The notes under the pieces: generated by a model
The model's input: the letters and a program-made list of their open reading frames with translations, nothing else
Database searches by the model: none
Told to the model about the DNA's origin: nothing
Source of the DNA: Enhydrobacter aerosaccus
GTDB taxonomy: Bacteria > Pseudomonadota > Alphaproteobacteria > Reyranellales > Reyranellaceae
Length of the DNA stretch: 52,998 nucleotides
Reading direction: 5' to 3'
Assembly (NCBI GenBank): GCA_903915535.1
Contig: CAIWTJ010000106.1
Coordinates: 1 to 52,998, forward strand
In this document: in pieces, positions 25,984 to 34,796 of the stretch
Position numbering within the stretch: the first letter of the stretch is position 1
Layout of the letters: each line of letters starts with the position of its first letter
Program-made: the position numbers and the translations under genes

Positions 25984-27645
25984 CTAAAGCGCCGGCAGTC
26001 CCGGCGGCGGACGCCGGAAGTTCGAGGCCTGTTCGAAGGCGTAGGCAAGCCGCAGGAGCTTGGCCTCGCTCCAGGCACGGCCGGCGAAGGTGATGCCGAG
26101 CGGATAGTCCGGCGTCTCCTTGTCGCCCACGCCGCTGATCAGGCCGCCGGGTACCTGCACGCTGGGATAGCCGGGCTTGGCAGCGATCCCCGAGCCGCTC
26201 GCGCCTGGAAACAGCACGGCGTCGAGCTTGTGCTCCGTCATGTAGGCATCCATGCCGCGCTCCTTGGCGGAGCGGAGATCCATTGCCCGGGCAGACTTGT
26301 ATTCCAGCTCGGAGAGATCTCCCTTGGTTGCTTGCGCAGCCAGGAAGAGATCCTGCCCGAAGCGCAGCGCCTTTTCGGCATGCGCTTCGTTGAAGGCGAT
26401 GATGTCTGCCAGCGTCTTCATCTTCGTGCCGACTGCCCAGTCGCGCAGGTACAGATTGAGATCGTGCTTCAGCTCGTACAGGAAGACGATCGGCGGCGTG
26501 GCCACCGTGTTCTTCGTTCGGCTGAGGGGATTGCGGTTCAGCACGCCCATGGTCGTGCCCGGTCCGCCAATCCAGCCAGCAGTGGGCATGTTGGCGCGCA
26601 CGATCGTGGCGCCCGCGTCCTGCAGGACGGTCAGGGCCTGTGCCAGCACGGCAGCGGCTTTTGGAGAGAGCTTGCCCATGTAGACGTCGTTGCCGGGATC
26701 GGCCGGGTCGCTGGGCAGACCGATGCGTGCGCCTTTCAAACCGTCCTTGTCGAGGTTCGACGTATAGTCGGCGGGCCGTTGCAGGTGCTGCGTCGCCGGG
26801 GCGAGCGGGTCGCGGTCGGCGAGCACGTTCAGCAGAATGGCGGAGTCGCGCACGGTGCGGGTGAGGGGGCCGGCGGTGTCCTGGCTGTGCGAGATCGGCA
26901 GGATGCCGGTGCGGCTGATCAGGCCGACGGTAGGCTTCACCGTGACCAGCCCGTTCTGGTTGGCTGGGCTCAGCAGCGAACCCGAGGTTTCGCTGCCGAT
27001 CGCGGCTGCGCAGAGGCCGGCAGCCACCGAGACCGCCGAACCCGCGCTAGAGCCGCCGGGCAGCACGACCGGTATGCCGCGATCGTCCATGAGATCCGGC
27101 GCGTAGGGGTTCTTCACCTGGCCGCCGAGCGAGCTGTAGCCCGAGGGCATGTCGACCGCGAGAATGTTGGCGAACTCGGTGAGGTTGGCCTTGCCCAGAA
27201 TCACCGCACCCGCCGCGCGCAGTTTCTTCACGACTGTCGAATCGTCCTTGGCGCGCGCGCCTTCGAGCGCGAGCGAGCCGGCGGTCGTGGGCTGCTTGTC
27301 GCCGGTCGCGATATTATCCTTCACCAGGATAGGTACGCCCGCGAGCGGCTGAGCCTTGGAAGGCTTCACCTTGTCGAAGCGAGCGGCCGTCGACAACGCG
27401 TCTGGATTGACCATGCGTACCGAATTGAGCGCCGGGCCGCCGCGGTCGTAGGCCTCGATGCGGGCGAGATAGGCTTGGGCAAGGGCGGTTGAGGTCGTTG
27501 CCCCTCTGGTCAGGCCGTCCAGCACGTCGGTCAGGGAGGCGTTCTCGACGGGAATTGTCATCTGTTGTGCCTTTGCATTTCGAGCGGTGGCGACAGCGAG
27601 CGCCAGGGGGAGCAGGGCGATGTCGCGGCGGGTCGGGTTCGGCAT
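25984..27645 (-). CDS. amidase-signature family hydrolase, exported
   Basis: I chose ATG 27645 (MPNPTRRDIALLPLALAVAT), which gives a Tat-like signal ending ..NAKAQ; frames further upstream run into the aldolase gene. The 553-residue enzyme has the full Ser-cisSer-Lys triad: Lys109 in ILVKDNIAT, Ser200 in GGSSAGSAVS and the nucleophile Ser223 in GSETSGSLL. Amidase-signature enzymes split linear amides to acids and ammonia. The late motif YPLGITFAGRAWSEAKLLRLAYAFE is typical. It begins 2 bases after the aldolase stop, so it is part of the same operon. If truly exported, it works before uptake, apart from the cytoplasmic steps. Confidence 0.87.
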   Translation of the reverse strand: MPNPTRRDIALLPLALAVATARNAKAQQMTIPVENASLTDVLDGLTRGATTSTALAQAYLARIEAYDRGGPALNSVRMVNPDALSTAARFDKVKPSKAQPLAGVPILVKDNIATGDKQPTTAGSLALEGARAKDDSTVVKKLRAAGAVILGKANLTEFANILAVDMPSGYSSLGGQVKNPYAPDLMDDRGIPVVLPGGSSAGSAVSVAAGLCAAAIGSETSGSLLSPANQNGLVTVKPTVGLISRTGILPISHSQDTAGPLTRTVRDSAILLNVLADRDPLAPATQHLQRPADYTSNLDKDGLKGARIGLPSDPADPGNDVYMGKLSPKAAAVLAQALTVLQDAGATIVRANMPTAGWIGGPGTTMGVLNRNPLSRTKNTVATPPIVFLYELKHDLNLYLRDWAVGTKMKTLADIIAFNEAHAEKALRFGQDLFLAAQATKGDLSELEYKSARAMDLRSAKERGMDAYMTEHKLDAVLFPGASGSGIAAKPGYPSVQVPGGLISGVGDKETPDYPLGITFAGRAWSEAKLLRLAYAFEQASNFRRPPPGLPAL

Positions 27646-27647
27646 GG

Positions 27648-28529
27648 TCAAACCGGCATCGTGCGCTTCTGGTGCGCGCGGCCGATGCGGGCGACTTCCT
27701 GACTGTGGCCGGAAATCACCCGCACACCTTCGTCGAGGCGCTGGGCAATGTTTGCGGGCGTGGCGCCTTCCAGGAAGGCGAGCTTGTTCTTCTTGCAGGC
27801 GGCGAAGACCTTGGCGCGCGCCGCTTCCATTTCGGGTGGATAGGGGCTGCGCTGCAGCGTCGTGTAGCCCAGCGATAGGCCCAGATCGCCCGGTCCCAGC
27901 TCGGCAAAACCCAATCCAGGCACCGCCAAGATTTCCTCGCAATGCTCGACGCCGGGCGGGCTCTCGATCTTTACACCGAGCAAAAGCTCACCATCCGGCG
28001 CAAGCGGCCAAGGCTCGCAGCGGGCAAAATACTCTTGCTGATCAATGCCCCAGATAGGGGCGGCCGTGGGCTCCGAGCCTCTGCCACGCGAGCCAATGCC
28101 GAGCTGGTCGGCTCCGGTCTTGTGATGGGGAAAGCGACAGGCGCGCACGAACTCCCGCACGGCGTCCGCCGACTCGGCCTGGCAGAGCAGGATGCCATGG
28201 GCGCCGCGCGCCAGGATCTGTCGGAACTGCCAGGCGTTGAACGCGACGTTCGGGCCGTCGGTACCGTTGACCGGCGGCTCGACGATGACCGCCGGTGCGC
28301 GGTGGCCGGAGTTGGTCGGCCCGCCGTCGACCAGCCCGCGCATGTAGGCCTCGAAGCCGGTCATGTCGAAGGCGCCGTGCTCCATGCCCACGTTGATGTA
28401 ATCGGCCCAAGTCTTAGCGTCCTTCAGTCCCTGCTCGTAGGTGAGGACGTGGCCGGTGTGGGGGCCGTCGTAGTAGAGCGCCTGATCGGCTTCCAGCAGC
28501 TCGATCGCACGGTTGATTCGTTTGGCCAT
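27648..28529 (-). CDS. HpcH/HpaI-family class II aldolase
   Basis: I chose ATG 28529 (MAKRINRAIELLEADQALYY); the frame runs upstream into the molybdenum gene without a better start. The 293-residue TIM barrel resembles 2-oxo-hydroxy-acid aldolases that release pyruvate or a related keto acid. Visible metal-site motifs are KIESPPGVEHCEEIL (Glu ligand) and FAELGPGDLGLSLGY (Asp ligand). The N-terminal part (VEPPVNGTDGPNVAF) differs from the E. coli enzyme, as in the subgroup annotated only as aldolase/citrate lyase family. The gene starts 14 bases after the molybdenum-subunit stop. Confidence 0.83.
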   Translation of the reverse strand: MAKRINRAIELLEADQALYYDGPHTGHVLTYEQGLKDAKTWADYINVGMEHGAFDMTGFEAYMRGLVDGGPTNSGHRAPAVIVEPPVNGTDGPNVAFNAWQFRQILARGAHGILLCQAESADAVREFVRACRFPHHKTGADQLGIGSRGRGSEPTAAPIWGIDQQEYFARCEPWPLAPDGELLLGVKIESPPGVEHCEEILAVPGLGFAELGPGDLGLSLGYTTLQRSPYPPEMEAARAKVFAACKKNKLAFLEGATPANIAQRLDEGVRVISGHSQEVARIGRAHQKRTMPV

Positions 28530-28543
28530 GCCGAAGCATGCCC

Positions 28544-30859
28544 CTACGAGCAGAGGGCGCGCCAGACCTTTTCCGGCGTTGCCGGCATCGTAAGCGCGGC
28601 ACCCGCGGGGCCGGGGATGGCATCGGCTATCGCGTTCATCACGGCTGCAAGCGCGCCTGTGGTACCTGCCTCGCCGGTGCCTTTGACGCCCAGTGGATTG
28701 GTGGTGCAGGGCACCGGATGGGCGGCGGTCCCGAACATCGGTAGGTCGTCGGCGCGCGGCATGGTGTAGTCCATGAATGAGCCGGACAGGAGCTGGGCCG
28801 ACTCGCGCTCGAAGATCACTTCCTCCCACAGGGCCTGTCCGACGCCTTGGGCGATGCCGCCGTGGATCTGTCCTTCGACAAGAACAGGATCGAGAATGTT
28901 TCCGCAATCGTCGACAGCGGTGTAGGCGGCGAGGGTGACGAATCCCGTCTCCGGATCGATCTCGACTTCGGCGATGTGGCAGCCGTTCGGGAAAGTCTGC
29001 GGCACGGTGGCCTGACCCTTGGTGTCGAGCGTGTCGTTCAGCGTCTTCGCGCGCTCGGCAACCTCGAACAGGGAAAGCTGGCGATCGGTGCCGGCGACTC
29101 GGAACGTGCCTTGGGCATAATCGATGTCGGCTTCGGCAGCTTCCATCAACTGCGACGCGAGATTGCGGCCTTTCTCGATCACCAATTCGACCGTGCGCAC
29201 CAGCGCGCTGCCGGTGGCCGTGGTTGAGCGGGACGCGACGGAGGCGCCGCCCATGATGTTGAGATCGGTGTCACCCTGGCGCACGACCACGCTTGTCTCC
29301 TCGATACCCAACAGCTTGGCAGCGAGTCTGCGATAGAGCGAAGCGTGGCCTTGCCCCGACGGATGCATGCCGAGCGCGACCACAAGCGTGTTGCTGCCGG
29401 GGAAGCGCACACCCGCTTCGTCACCTGGCATGCCGCCCGCATGTTCGAGGAAGCAGGAAATGCCGAGACCTCGACGCCTGCCGTGGACTTCGGATATTGC
29501 GCGACGCTTGGCGAAGCCCTCGTAGTCGGCGTGCGCGAGCGCCTTGTCGAGCACAGTCTCGAAGTCGCCGCTGTCGAACTTGGTGTCGACGGCCGTCGCG
29601 TAAGGAATCATTCCGGGCGGGATGAGATTACGGCGTCGAAGCTCGACCGGATCGATGCCGGTCCTCTTGGCGGCCTCTTCCATCAGCCGTTCCATCGCGT
29701 AGTTGGCTTCTGGCCGGCCGGCGCCGCGATAGGGGCCCATCTGCACCGTATTGGTGAAGACGCAGCGCACATCCACCGCGATGTGCGGGATGTGATACAT
29801 CGAGGGGAAGCAGCGCGCGAAATTGTTCGAGGCGATGGACGCGCCATGCGACGACAGGAAGGCGCCGACGGCCGCGATGGCCGAGACCTTCAGTGCGAGA
29901 AAGCGGCCATTCGTGTCGATGGCGAGTTTCACCGTCGTGACCGTATCGCGGGCCTGGTTGTCGCTCTGGAAGGATTCGGCGCGGCTCTGCGTCCAGTGTA
30001 CGGGCCGCCCGACCTGCTTGGCGGCCACAAGCAGCGCCACATACTCGGGATAGGCAGCCGTCTTCATGCCGAAGGCGCCGCCGACATCGCCCGTCAGCAG
30101 GCGCAACTTCTCTATCGGCAGATTGAGGCTCGCAGCCAGCTGGTCGCGCAGCATGCGCGCGCCCTGTGACGGGGCACGCAGCAGGTAGGTATCCTTGGCG
30201 GAATCGTAGCTGGCCGTGCCGCCGCGCGTTTCCATCGAGGCGACGACGATGCGCTGGTTTATCTCCGTGACGTCTACAACATGCGCTGCGGCGGCGAACG
30301 CGCGCTCAACGGCCTGAAGTTGGGCGTCGTAGCTCCCCTGCGGCGCCACGAAGTCGATCGCGACATTGCCGGGCGCTTCGGGCCAGAGCTGCACGGCGTC
30401 CGGCGCGATTGCGTCCCTGATGTCGGCGACGGCTTGCAAGGGCTCGTAGTCGATCTCGACCAGTTCGGCGGCATCCTGGGCAATGTCGGACGTGTCCGCG
30501 ACGACCAGCACGACAGGCTGGCCCACATGCATGACGCGTCCATCGGCAAGCGCAGGACGATATGGCGCGATCAGCGAGGTGCCACCGCGGCCGGGGACCG
30601 GGACGGGATAGGTGATCGTCCGGGCGCCGGCCTTCTTGAGTTCTTCGGCGGTAAAGACGCCGATGACGCCGGGCAGGGCGCGCGCTGCGGCCGTGTCGAT
30701 CCACTTGATGCGGGCATGCGCGTGCGGCGAGCGCAGGAAGTGGGCGGCGGCGGCATTCTTTTCATGGACGTCGTCCATGAAGCGGCCTTCGCCGCGCAGC
30801 AATGCCTTGTCCTCGATGCGCGGCAACCAGCCGGCGGGGCGGTGTCCTCCGTCGGCCAT
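28544..30859 (-). CDS. xanthine-dehydrogenase-family molybdopterin-binding (large) subunit
   Basis: I chose ATG 30859, which overlaps the upstream hydrolase stop as TGATG; the earlier in-frame start at 30937 lies inside that gene. The 771-residue product has the N-terminal a/b hammerhead (IEDKALLRGEGRFMDDVH, SPHAHARIKWID), GGAFGMKTAAYPEYV and the pterin-site motif GPYRGAGRPEANYAMERL, then HPSGQGHASLYRRLA and the C-terminal GVKGTGEAGTTGA with the catalytic Glu. It would hydroxylate an aromatic or heterocyclic carbon or an aldehyde. No FAD (CoxM) or 2Fe-2S (CoxS) subunit gene adjoins it, which is unusual. Confidence 0.9.
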   Translation of the reverse strand: MADGGHRPAGWLPRIEDKALLRGEGRFMDDVHEKNAAAAHFLRSPHAHARIKWIDTAAARALPGVIGVFTAEELKKAGARTITYPVPVPGRGGTSLIAPYRPALADGRVMHVGQPVVLVVADTSDIAQDAAELVEIDYEPLQAVADIRDAIAPDAVQLWPEAPGNVAIDFVAPQGSYDAQLQAVERAFAAAAHVVDVTEINQRIVVASMETRGGTASYDSAKDTYLLRAPSQGARMLRDQLAASLNLPIEKLRLLTGDVGGAFGMKTAAYPEYVALLVAAKQVGRPVHWTQSRAESFQSDNQARDTVTTVKLAIDTNGRFLALKVSAIAAVGAFLSSHGASIASNNFARCFPSMYHIPHIAVDVRCVFTNTVQMGPYRGAGRPEANYAMERLMEEAAKRTGIDPVELRRRNLIPPGMIPYATAVDTKFDSGDFETVLDKALAHADYEGFAKRRAISEVHGRRRGLGISCFLEHAGGMPGDEAGVRFPGSNTLVVALGMHPSGQGHASLYRRLAAKLLGIEETSVVVRQGDTDLNIMGGASVASRSTTATGSALVRTVELVIEKGRNLASQLMEAAEADIDYAQGTFRVAGTDRQLSLFEVAERAKTLNDTLDTKGQATVPQTFPNGCHIAEVEIDPETGFVTLAAYTAVDDCGNILDPVLVEGQIHGGIAQGVGQALWEEVIFERESAQLLSGSFMDYTMPRADDLPMFGTAAHPVPCTTNPLGVKGTGEAGTTGALAAVMNAIADAIPGPAGAALTMPATPEKVWRALCS

Positions 30860-31641
30860 CAGCCGGCCAATCCCAGGAAGGGCTTCAGCGTTTGCCAGAA
30901 GGCTTCGGGATCCTGGATATGCGGCGAGTGTCCGCAATGCGCCAGTTCGACGAGTTTCGCACCCGGAATGCCTTTGGCCAGTGCATAGGAAAGGGCCGGT
31001 GGCGTGGCCGTATCGCGCAGACCGACAACCACGAGGGTCGGATTGCCGATCGAGGCGATCTCGGTGCGATGGTCGAAAAGGGCGAGCGCGCGGCAGGCTG
31101 CCGCGAAGTAGCCGGGATTGGCGGCGCGCAGGCTTGCCTTGCGCTCCTCGGCTATCTTCGGGTGCGCGGCGAGGAAATCCTCGGGAAACATGCGCTGAAG
31201 CGCAGTGGTGAGGACGGCCTCCATGCCACCGGCCTCGACACGCTCCGCCATCATGGCGAAGGCGCCTTTGCCTTCGGGCGGAATGGCAGCGCCAGTGTCG
31301 ACGAACATGAGCCTGTTGAACTTCGCGCCATGCCGGACAGCGAGCGCCACCGACACGAAGCCGCCGAAGCCGTTGCCCAGGAGATCGGCTTTGCCCATCA
31401 GCCCATGCTTGGGCAGTTCCTCGGCAATCCGGTCGGCGAACTGCTCCAGGCCGGGACCGGCAGGTGCCGACCGGCCGAAACCGGGCAGGTTCACGAGCCA
31501 GACGGTCCGTTCGGCCGCGAGGCGCGGAGCGATGCGGTCGAAGGCGGTGCGGTCGGAGAGGAGGGAGTGAAGCAGCACCAGGTCGGGGCCCTGGCCCATC
31601 TTCACGACATCGAGAGTGCTCTTGTCTGAGGTCATGTTCAT
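30859..31641 (-). CDS. alpha/beta-hydrolase-fold protein lacking the usual nucleophile
   Basis: The 260-residue product has the fold landmarks VLLHSLLSDRTAFDRIAP, WLVNLPGFGRSAPA, an acid position Asp210 in VVGLRDTATPP and His238 in AHCGHSPHIQDP. The nucleophile elbow, normally G-N-S-x-G-G in this family, reads LLGNGFGGF, with Gly91 where the Ser should be; the codon is an unambiguous GGC. It therefore cannot act as a Ser hydrolase in the usual way and may be a decarboxylase-like or non-hydrolytic relative, a binding protein or a decayed gene. It leads the five-gene unit; the divergent MFS gene begins 40 bases away, and the shared promoter must lie in between. Confidence 0.8.
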   Translation of the reverse strand: MNMTSDKSTLDVVKMGQGPDLVLLHSLLSDRTAFDRIAPRLAAERTVWLVNLPGFGRSAPAGPGLEQFADRIAEELPKHGLMGKADLLGNGFGGFVSVALAVRHGAKFNRLMFVDTGAAIPPEGKGAFAMMAERVEAGGMEAVLTTALQRMFPEDFLAAHPKIAEERKASLRAANPGYFAAACRALALFDHRTEIASIGNPTLVVVGLRDTATPPALSYALAKGIPGAKLVELAHCGHSPHIQDPEAFWQTLKPFLGLAG

Positions 31642-31681
31642 GTCACTCTAGCGCCAAAGAAGCTTCCGGGGGAAAAATCCA

Positions 31682-33019
31682 ATGGCGTCCACGGTGAATG
31701 CGGGCCCGCGGCTCGATCGGCTGCCTATTTCTTCATTCCACTACCGTATCTTCTGGCTGATCGGCGCCGGAATGTTCTTCGACGGCTACGACCTCTATGT
31801 CGGCGCGTCGGTTCTCGGTGCCGCAGTGCAGACCAAGTTCGCCGTACTCTCTCAGGTGCCGGAGTTCATTTCCTGGACTTTCGTCGGGATGACCATCGGC
31901 GCGGTGATTGCGGGCTTCCTGGGCGACAAATACGGCCGGCGCTTCACCTATCAGTTCAATCTCGTGGTCTTCGGGCTGGCCTCGTTCGCGGCGGCCGCCG
32001 CGCCGACCATGGACTGGCTGATCGCGGCGCGCTTCGTGATGGGCCTTGGCCTGGGCGCGGAGATCGTCGTCGGCTACTCGACGATGACGGAGTTCGTGCC
32101 GCCGGCATCGCGCGGCCGCTGGATGGCGTTCATGGCCTTCATCGTCGTGGCGGGTTTCCCCGCGACCTCGATCATCAGCACGTTTGTCATTCCGAACTTC
32201 GGATGGCGGCCGATGTTTGCCATCGCAGGCGTCGGCGCGCTGGTCGTCTGGTACCTGCGCAAGAAGCTGCCGGAGAGCCCGCGTTGGCTGGAAGCCAACG
32301 GCAAGACGGCGGAAGCCGAAGCCCTGATGCAGGAGATCGAGCGCGAGGCATCGGGCGGCAAGGCGCTGCCGCCACCGCTCCCAGCCGCGCCGGTGGTGGA
32401 ATATACCTTCGGCTCGCTGTTCAGCGCGACGCTGTTTCCGCGGCTCATCGTGGGCTGCGTCGTGCTGGTGACCGTTAACACGTTGATCTTCGGTTTCGTG
32501 AACTGGTTGCCGACGTTCTTCGGCCAGCAGGGCATCAGCATCACCAAGTCGCTCACCTACACCATGGTGCTGGCGAGTGGCTCACTGGTCGGATGCGCCA
32601 TCGGCGCATGGACGGCCGATGCGTTGGGTCGCAAGCCCACGATCATCGGCGCATCGCTGCTCAGCATCGCGGCGGGCTGGGCCTATCCCTACATGGTCGA
32701 TCCGACGATGCTCCTGAGCGTGGGCTTTGTGCTGATCGTCGGCATCTACATCCTCACCGCCGTGCTCTATGGCGTCTACACGACGGAGCTGTTCCCGACC
32801 GAAGTGCGGCTGCGCGCCAACGGTCTGTGCAACATGCTGGGCCGGGGCGCCACGGTCGTGTCACCGTTCATCGTGCTGTCGCTGTTCAAGAGCTATGGCG
32901 TGCAGGGCGTGCTCGCGCTGATGATCAGCCTGCTGATCGTCCAGATCATCGTCGTGGCGATCTGGGGCATCGAGACCAACAAGCGCGGCCTCGAACAACT
33001 CGACGGAAGCAAGGCCTGA
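31682..33019 (+). CDS. MFS transporter, aromatic-acid/carboxylate proton symporter type
   Basis: The 445-residue protein has twelve predicted helices. Family marks are FWLIGAGMFFDGYDLYVGAS in helix 1, the loop motif FLGDKYGRRFTYQ between helices 2 and 3, RFVMGLGLGAEIVVGYSTMTEFVP in helix 4 and KLPESPRWLEANG at the end of the first half, close to the AAHS and sugar-porter groups. I infer uptake of a small carboxylate. It is divergent from the catabolic operon, a common place for the matching importer, and its stop is overlapped by the next gene. Confidence 0.86.
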   Translation: MASTVNAGPRLDRLPISSFHYRIFWLIGAGMFFDGYDLYVGASVLGAAVQTKFAVLSQVPEFISWTFVGMTIGAVIAGFLGDKYGRRFTYQFNLVVFGLASFAAAAAPTMDWLIAARFVMGLGLGAEIVVGYSTMTEFVPPASRGRWMAFMAFIVVAGFPATSIISTFVIPNFGWRPMFAIAGVGALVVWYLRKKLPESPRWLEANGKTAEAEALMQEIEREASGGKALPPPLPAAPVVEYTFGSLFSATLFPRLIVGCVVLVTVNTLIFGFVNWLPTFFGQQGISITKSLTYTMVLASGSLVGCAIGAWTADALGRKPTIIGASLLSIAAGWAYPYMVDPTMLLSVGFVLIVGIYILTAVLYGVYTTELFPTEVRLRANGLCNMLGRGATVVSPFIVLSLFKSYGVQGVLALMISLLIVQIIVVAIWGIETNKRGLEQLDGSKA

Positions 33020-33519
33020 CCGTCACGATCCACGATCTGCGCGAGCGGCCGCACTATGCGGCCGCCGTCGGCGAGCGGATCTGGCGCGCGTTCTGGAGGA
33101 ACAAGGCAAAGCCGCTGAAGGCCTTTCAGGACGGCATGCTGAATTTTCTCGAGCCGCAGACGCGTATCCCGTTCGCGCTGGTGGCGGAATGCGATGGCAG
33201 GCTGTGCGGCAACACGCTGGTGATCGAGAGCGACGAGTCCTCCCGTCCAAAGCTCACGCCCTGGCTCGCGGCACTGTGGGTTGACGAAGACATGCGCAAA
33301 CAGGGTGTGGCGGCATCGCTTCTGGACGAGGCCATTCGCCGGAGTGCCGCGCTGGGTGTCGGGCAGCTCTATCTGATCGCCCGTCCGGCGTTACGTGATT
33401 TCTACGCCAAGAAAGGATGGGAGCCGATCGAGGACGGTGTCGGCGAGGCGCGCCTCACCGTGCACCGCTACATCATGCCGGGCGCACCCAAATCGGTCCC
33501 GTCGATCATCCGCGAGTAG
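33016..33519 (+). CDS. GNAT-family acetyltransferase, probable CTG start
   Basis: The natural N terminus (TVTIHDLRERPHYAAAVGER) has no ATG, GTG or TTG in frame. The CTG at 33016 overlaps the MFS stop as CTGA and has GGAAG at a good distance upstream, so I take it as a rare CTG start, giving 167 residues; the first in-frame ATG, at 33136, would remove the first GNAT strand and helix. The core shows LAALWVDEDMRKQGVAASLLDEAI, the acetyl-CoA loop with the Q/RxxGxA-type motif, and YLIARPALRDFYAKKGWEPI, the second signature. It acetylates an unknown small molecule or protein. Its end overlaps the DAO gene by 52 bases. Confidence 0.7.
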   Translation: MTVTIHDLRERPHYAAAVGERIWRAFWRNKAKPLKAFQDGMLNFLEPQTRIPFALVAECDGRLCGNTLVIESDESSRPKLTPWLAALWVDEDMRKQGVAASLLDEAIRRSAALGVGQLYLIARPALRDFYAKKGWEPIEDGVGEARLTVHRYIMPGAPKSVPSIIRE

Positions 33520-34796
33520 CGGTAGGGGAAGGGATCGACGATCGGCGGGTCGCCGGCCACGATGTCCGCGGCGAGGCGTCCGGCTGCGGGACCGATGCCG
33601 AAGCCGTGGCCGGTGAAGCCGGTCGACAGATAGAGGCCGGGCAAGGGATCGACGGCCGAGATCACCGGAATGCCGTCGGGTGTCGAGTCGATGAGGCCGC
33701 CCCATGAATGTGCGACCTCGAGCCCCTTCAGCACCGGATAGTGCTGCGCGAGTTTCGTCAGCCCTTCCTGCATCAGCTTGGGGTCGGCGGCGGGGGCGAT
33801 CGTGCGTTGCCGCTCGAAGGGGGACACGCGGTCGAACGCCCAGGTGGCGAACGACTCAGGCCCGTCGAAGAACGAGCGTCCGATGCCGAGGGTCACGCCG
33901 TTCCAGCGTTTCTTCAACGTCGGCAGGAATTGGCGCGCGTAGATCAGGCCTTGCGGCGAGAGTTCGACCAAGCCGCGGCCGCCAAGACCGACAGTGTAAC
34001 CACCGTCCAGTCGCCGACGGATCGTCACGTCGGGCATCGAAAGGCCGCCGTCGGTGATCTGCGGCGCCGCCTTTGTGAAGAACGAGGTCGAGCGGACGCC
34101 GGCTTGCGGCAGGCGAAGGCCGTGGCGGCGGCAGAACAGGGAACTCCACGCGCCGCCCGCGCACAGGACCTTCTGCGCACGGATGCGGCCGCGCTCGGTG
34201 ATGACACCCGCGACCTTGCCCGCCTCGATGTCGAGGCCGCGCGCGGCACAGTTCTGGTGAATGGTCGCGCCGTAGGCGCGCGCCGCCTCGGCCAGCGCGG
34301 GGCCTGCAAGCGCCGGCTCGGCGCGGCCGTCGGTCGGAGAATGGATGCCGCCGATCCAGTCGCCGGTGCTGCCGGGCGTCATCTCCTTTGCCTCAGCCGG
34401 CGTCAGGATGCGGCTGTGCATTTGGTAGTCGCGCGCGGCGAGGGTCCAGGCTTCCCACTCCGCGAAATCGGCGGGGCGGGTCGTGACGTAAAGCAGGCCG
34501 CTTCGGCGAAAGCCCGTCTCGGCATTCAGTTCGCGATTGAGGTCGCCCCAGATCTCGAGGCTCTTCATGGCGAGCGGCAACTCGCGCAGGTCGCGGTGCT
34601 GCTGGCGGCACCAGCCCCAGTTCCGGCTGGTCTGCTCGCCGCCAACCATCCCTTTCTCGATCAGCGCCACGGAGTGGCCTTTCTTGGCGAGATAGTAGGA
34701 GGCGGCGCTGCCGGCCATGCCGGCACCGATAACAACGACATCGACGGAAGCCGGCAGCGTGTCGTCACTCACAACCGGTTGAAGAGGTGGCGACAT
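33468..34796 (-). CDS. FAD-dependent oxidoreductase, DAO/GlpO family
   Basis: The 442-residue protein has an N-terminal FAD loop (VVVIGAGMAGSAASYYLAKKG, with GxGxxG at 24-29) and EKGMVGGEQTSRNWGWCRQQ, as in amino-acid and sarcosine-like oxidases, then the C-terminal FAD-contact segment LYLSTGFTGHGFGIGPAAGRLAADI. It oxidises a C-N or C-O bond of an unknown small substrate and reduces oxygen or a carrier. The start ATG follows the stop codon of the beta-solenoid gene with no gap (TGA then ATG), so the two are translationally coupled. It may serve the nearby amine/amide catabolic region. Confidence 0.85.
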   Translation of the reverse strand: MSPPLQPVVSDDTLPASVDVVVIGAGMAGSAASYYLAKKGHSVALIEKGMVGGEQTSRNWGWCRQQHRDLRELPLAMKSLEIWGDLNRELNAETGFRRSGLLYVTTRPADFAEWEAWTLAARDYQMHSRILTPAEAKEMTPGSTGDWIGGIHSPTDGRAEPALAGPALAEAARAYGATIHQNCAARGLDIEAGKVAGVITERGRIRAQKVLCAGGAWSSLFCRRHGLRLPQAGVRSTSFFTKAAPQITDGGLSMPDVTIRRRLDGGYTVGLGGRGLVELSPQGLIYARQFLPTLKKRWNGVTLGIGRSFFDGPESFATWAFDRVSPFERQRTIAPAADPKLMQEGLTKLAQHYPVLKGLEVAHSWGGLIDSTPDGIPVISAVDPLPGLYLSTGFTGHGFGIGPAAGRLAADIVAGDPPIVDPFPYRYSRMIDGTDLGAPGMM

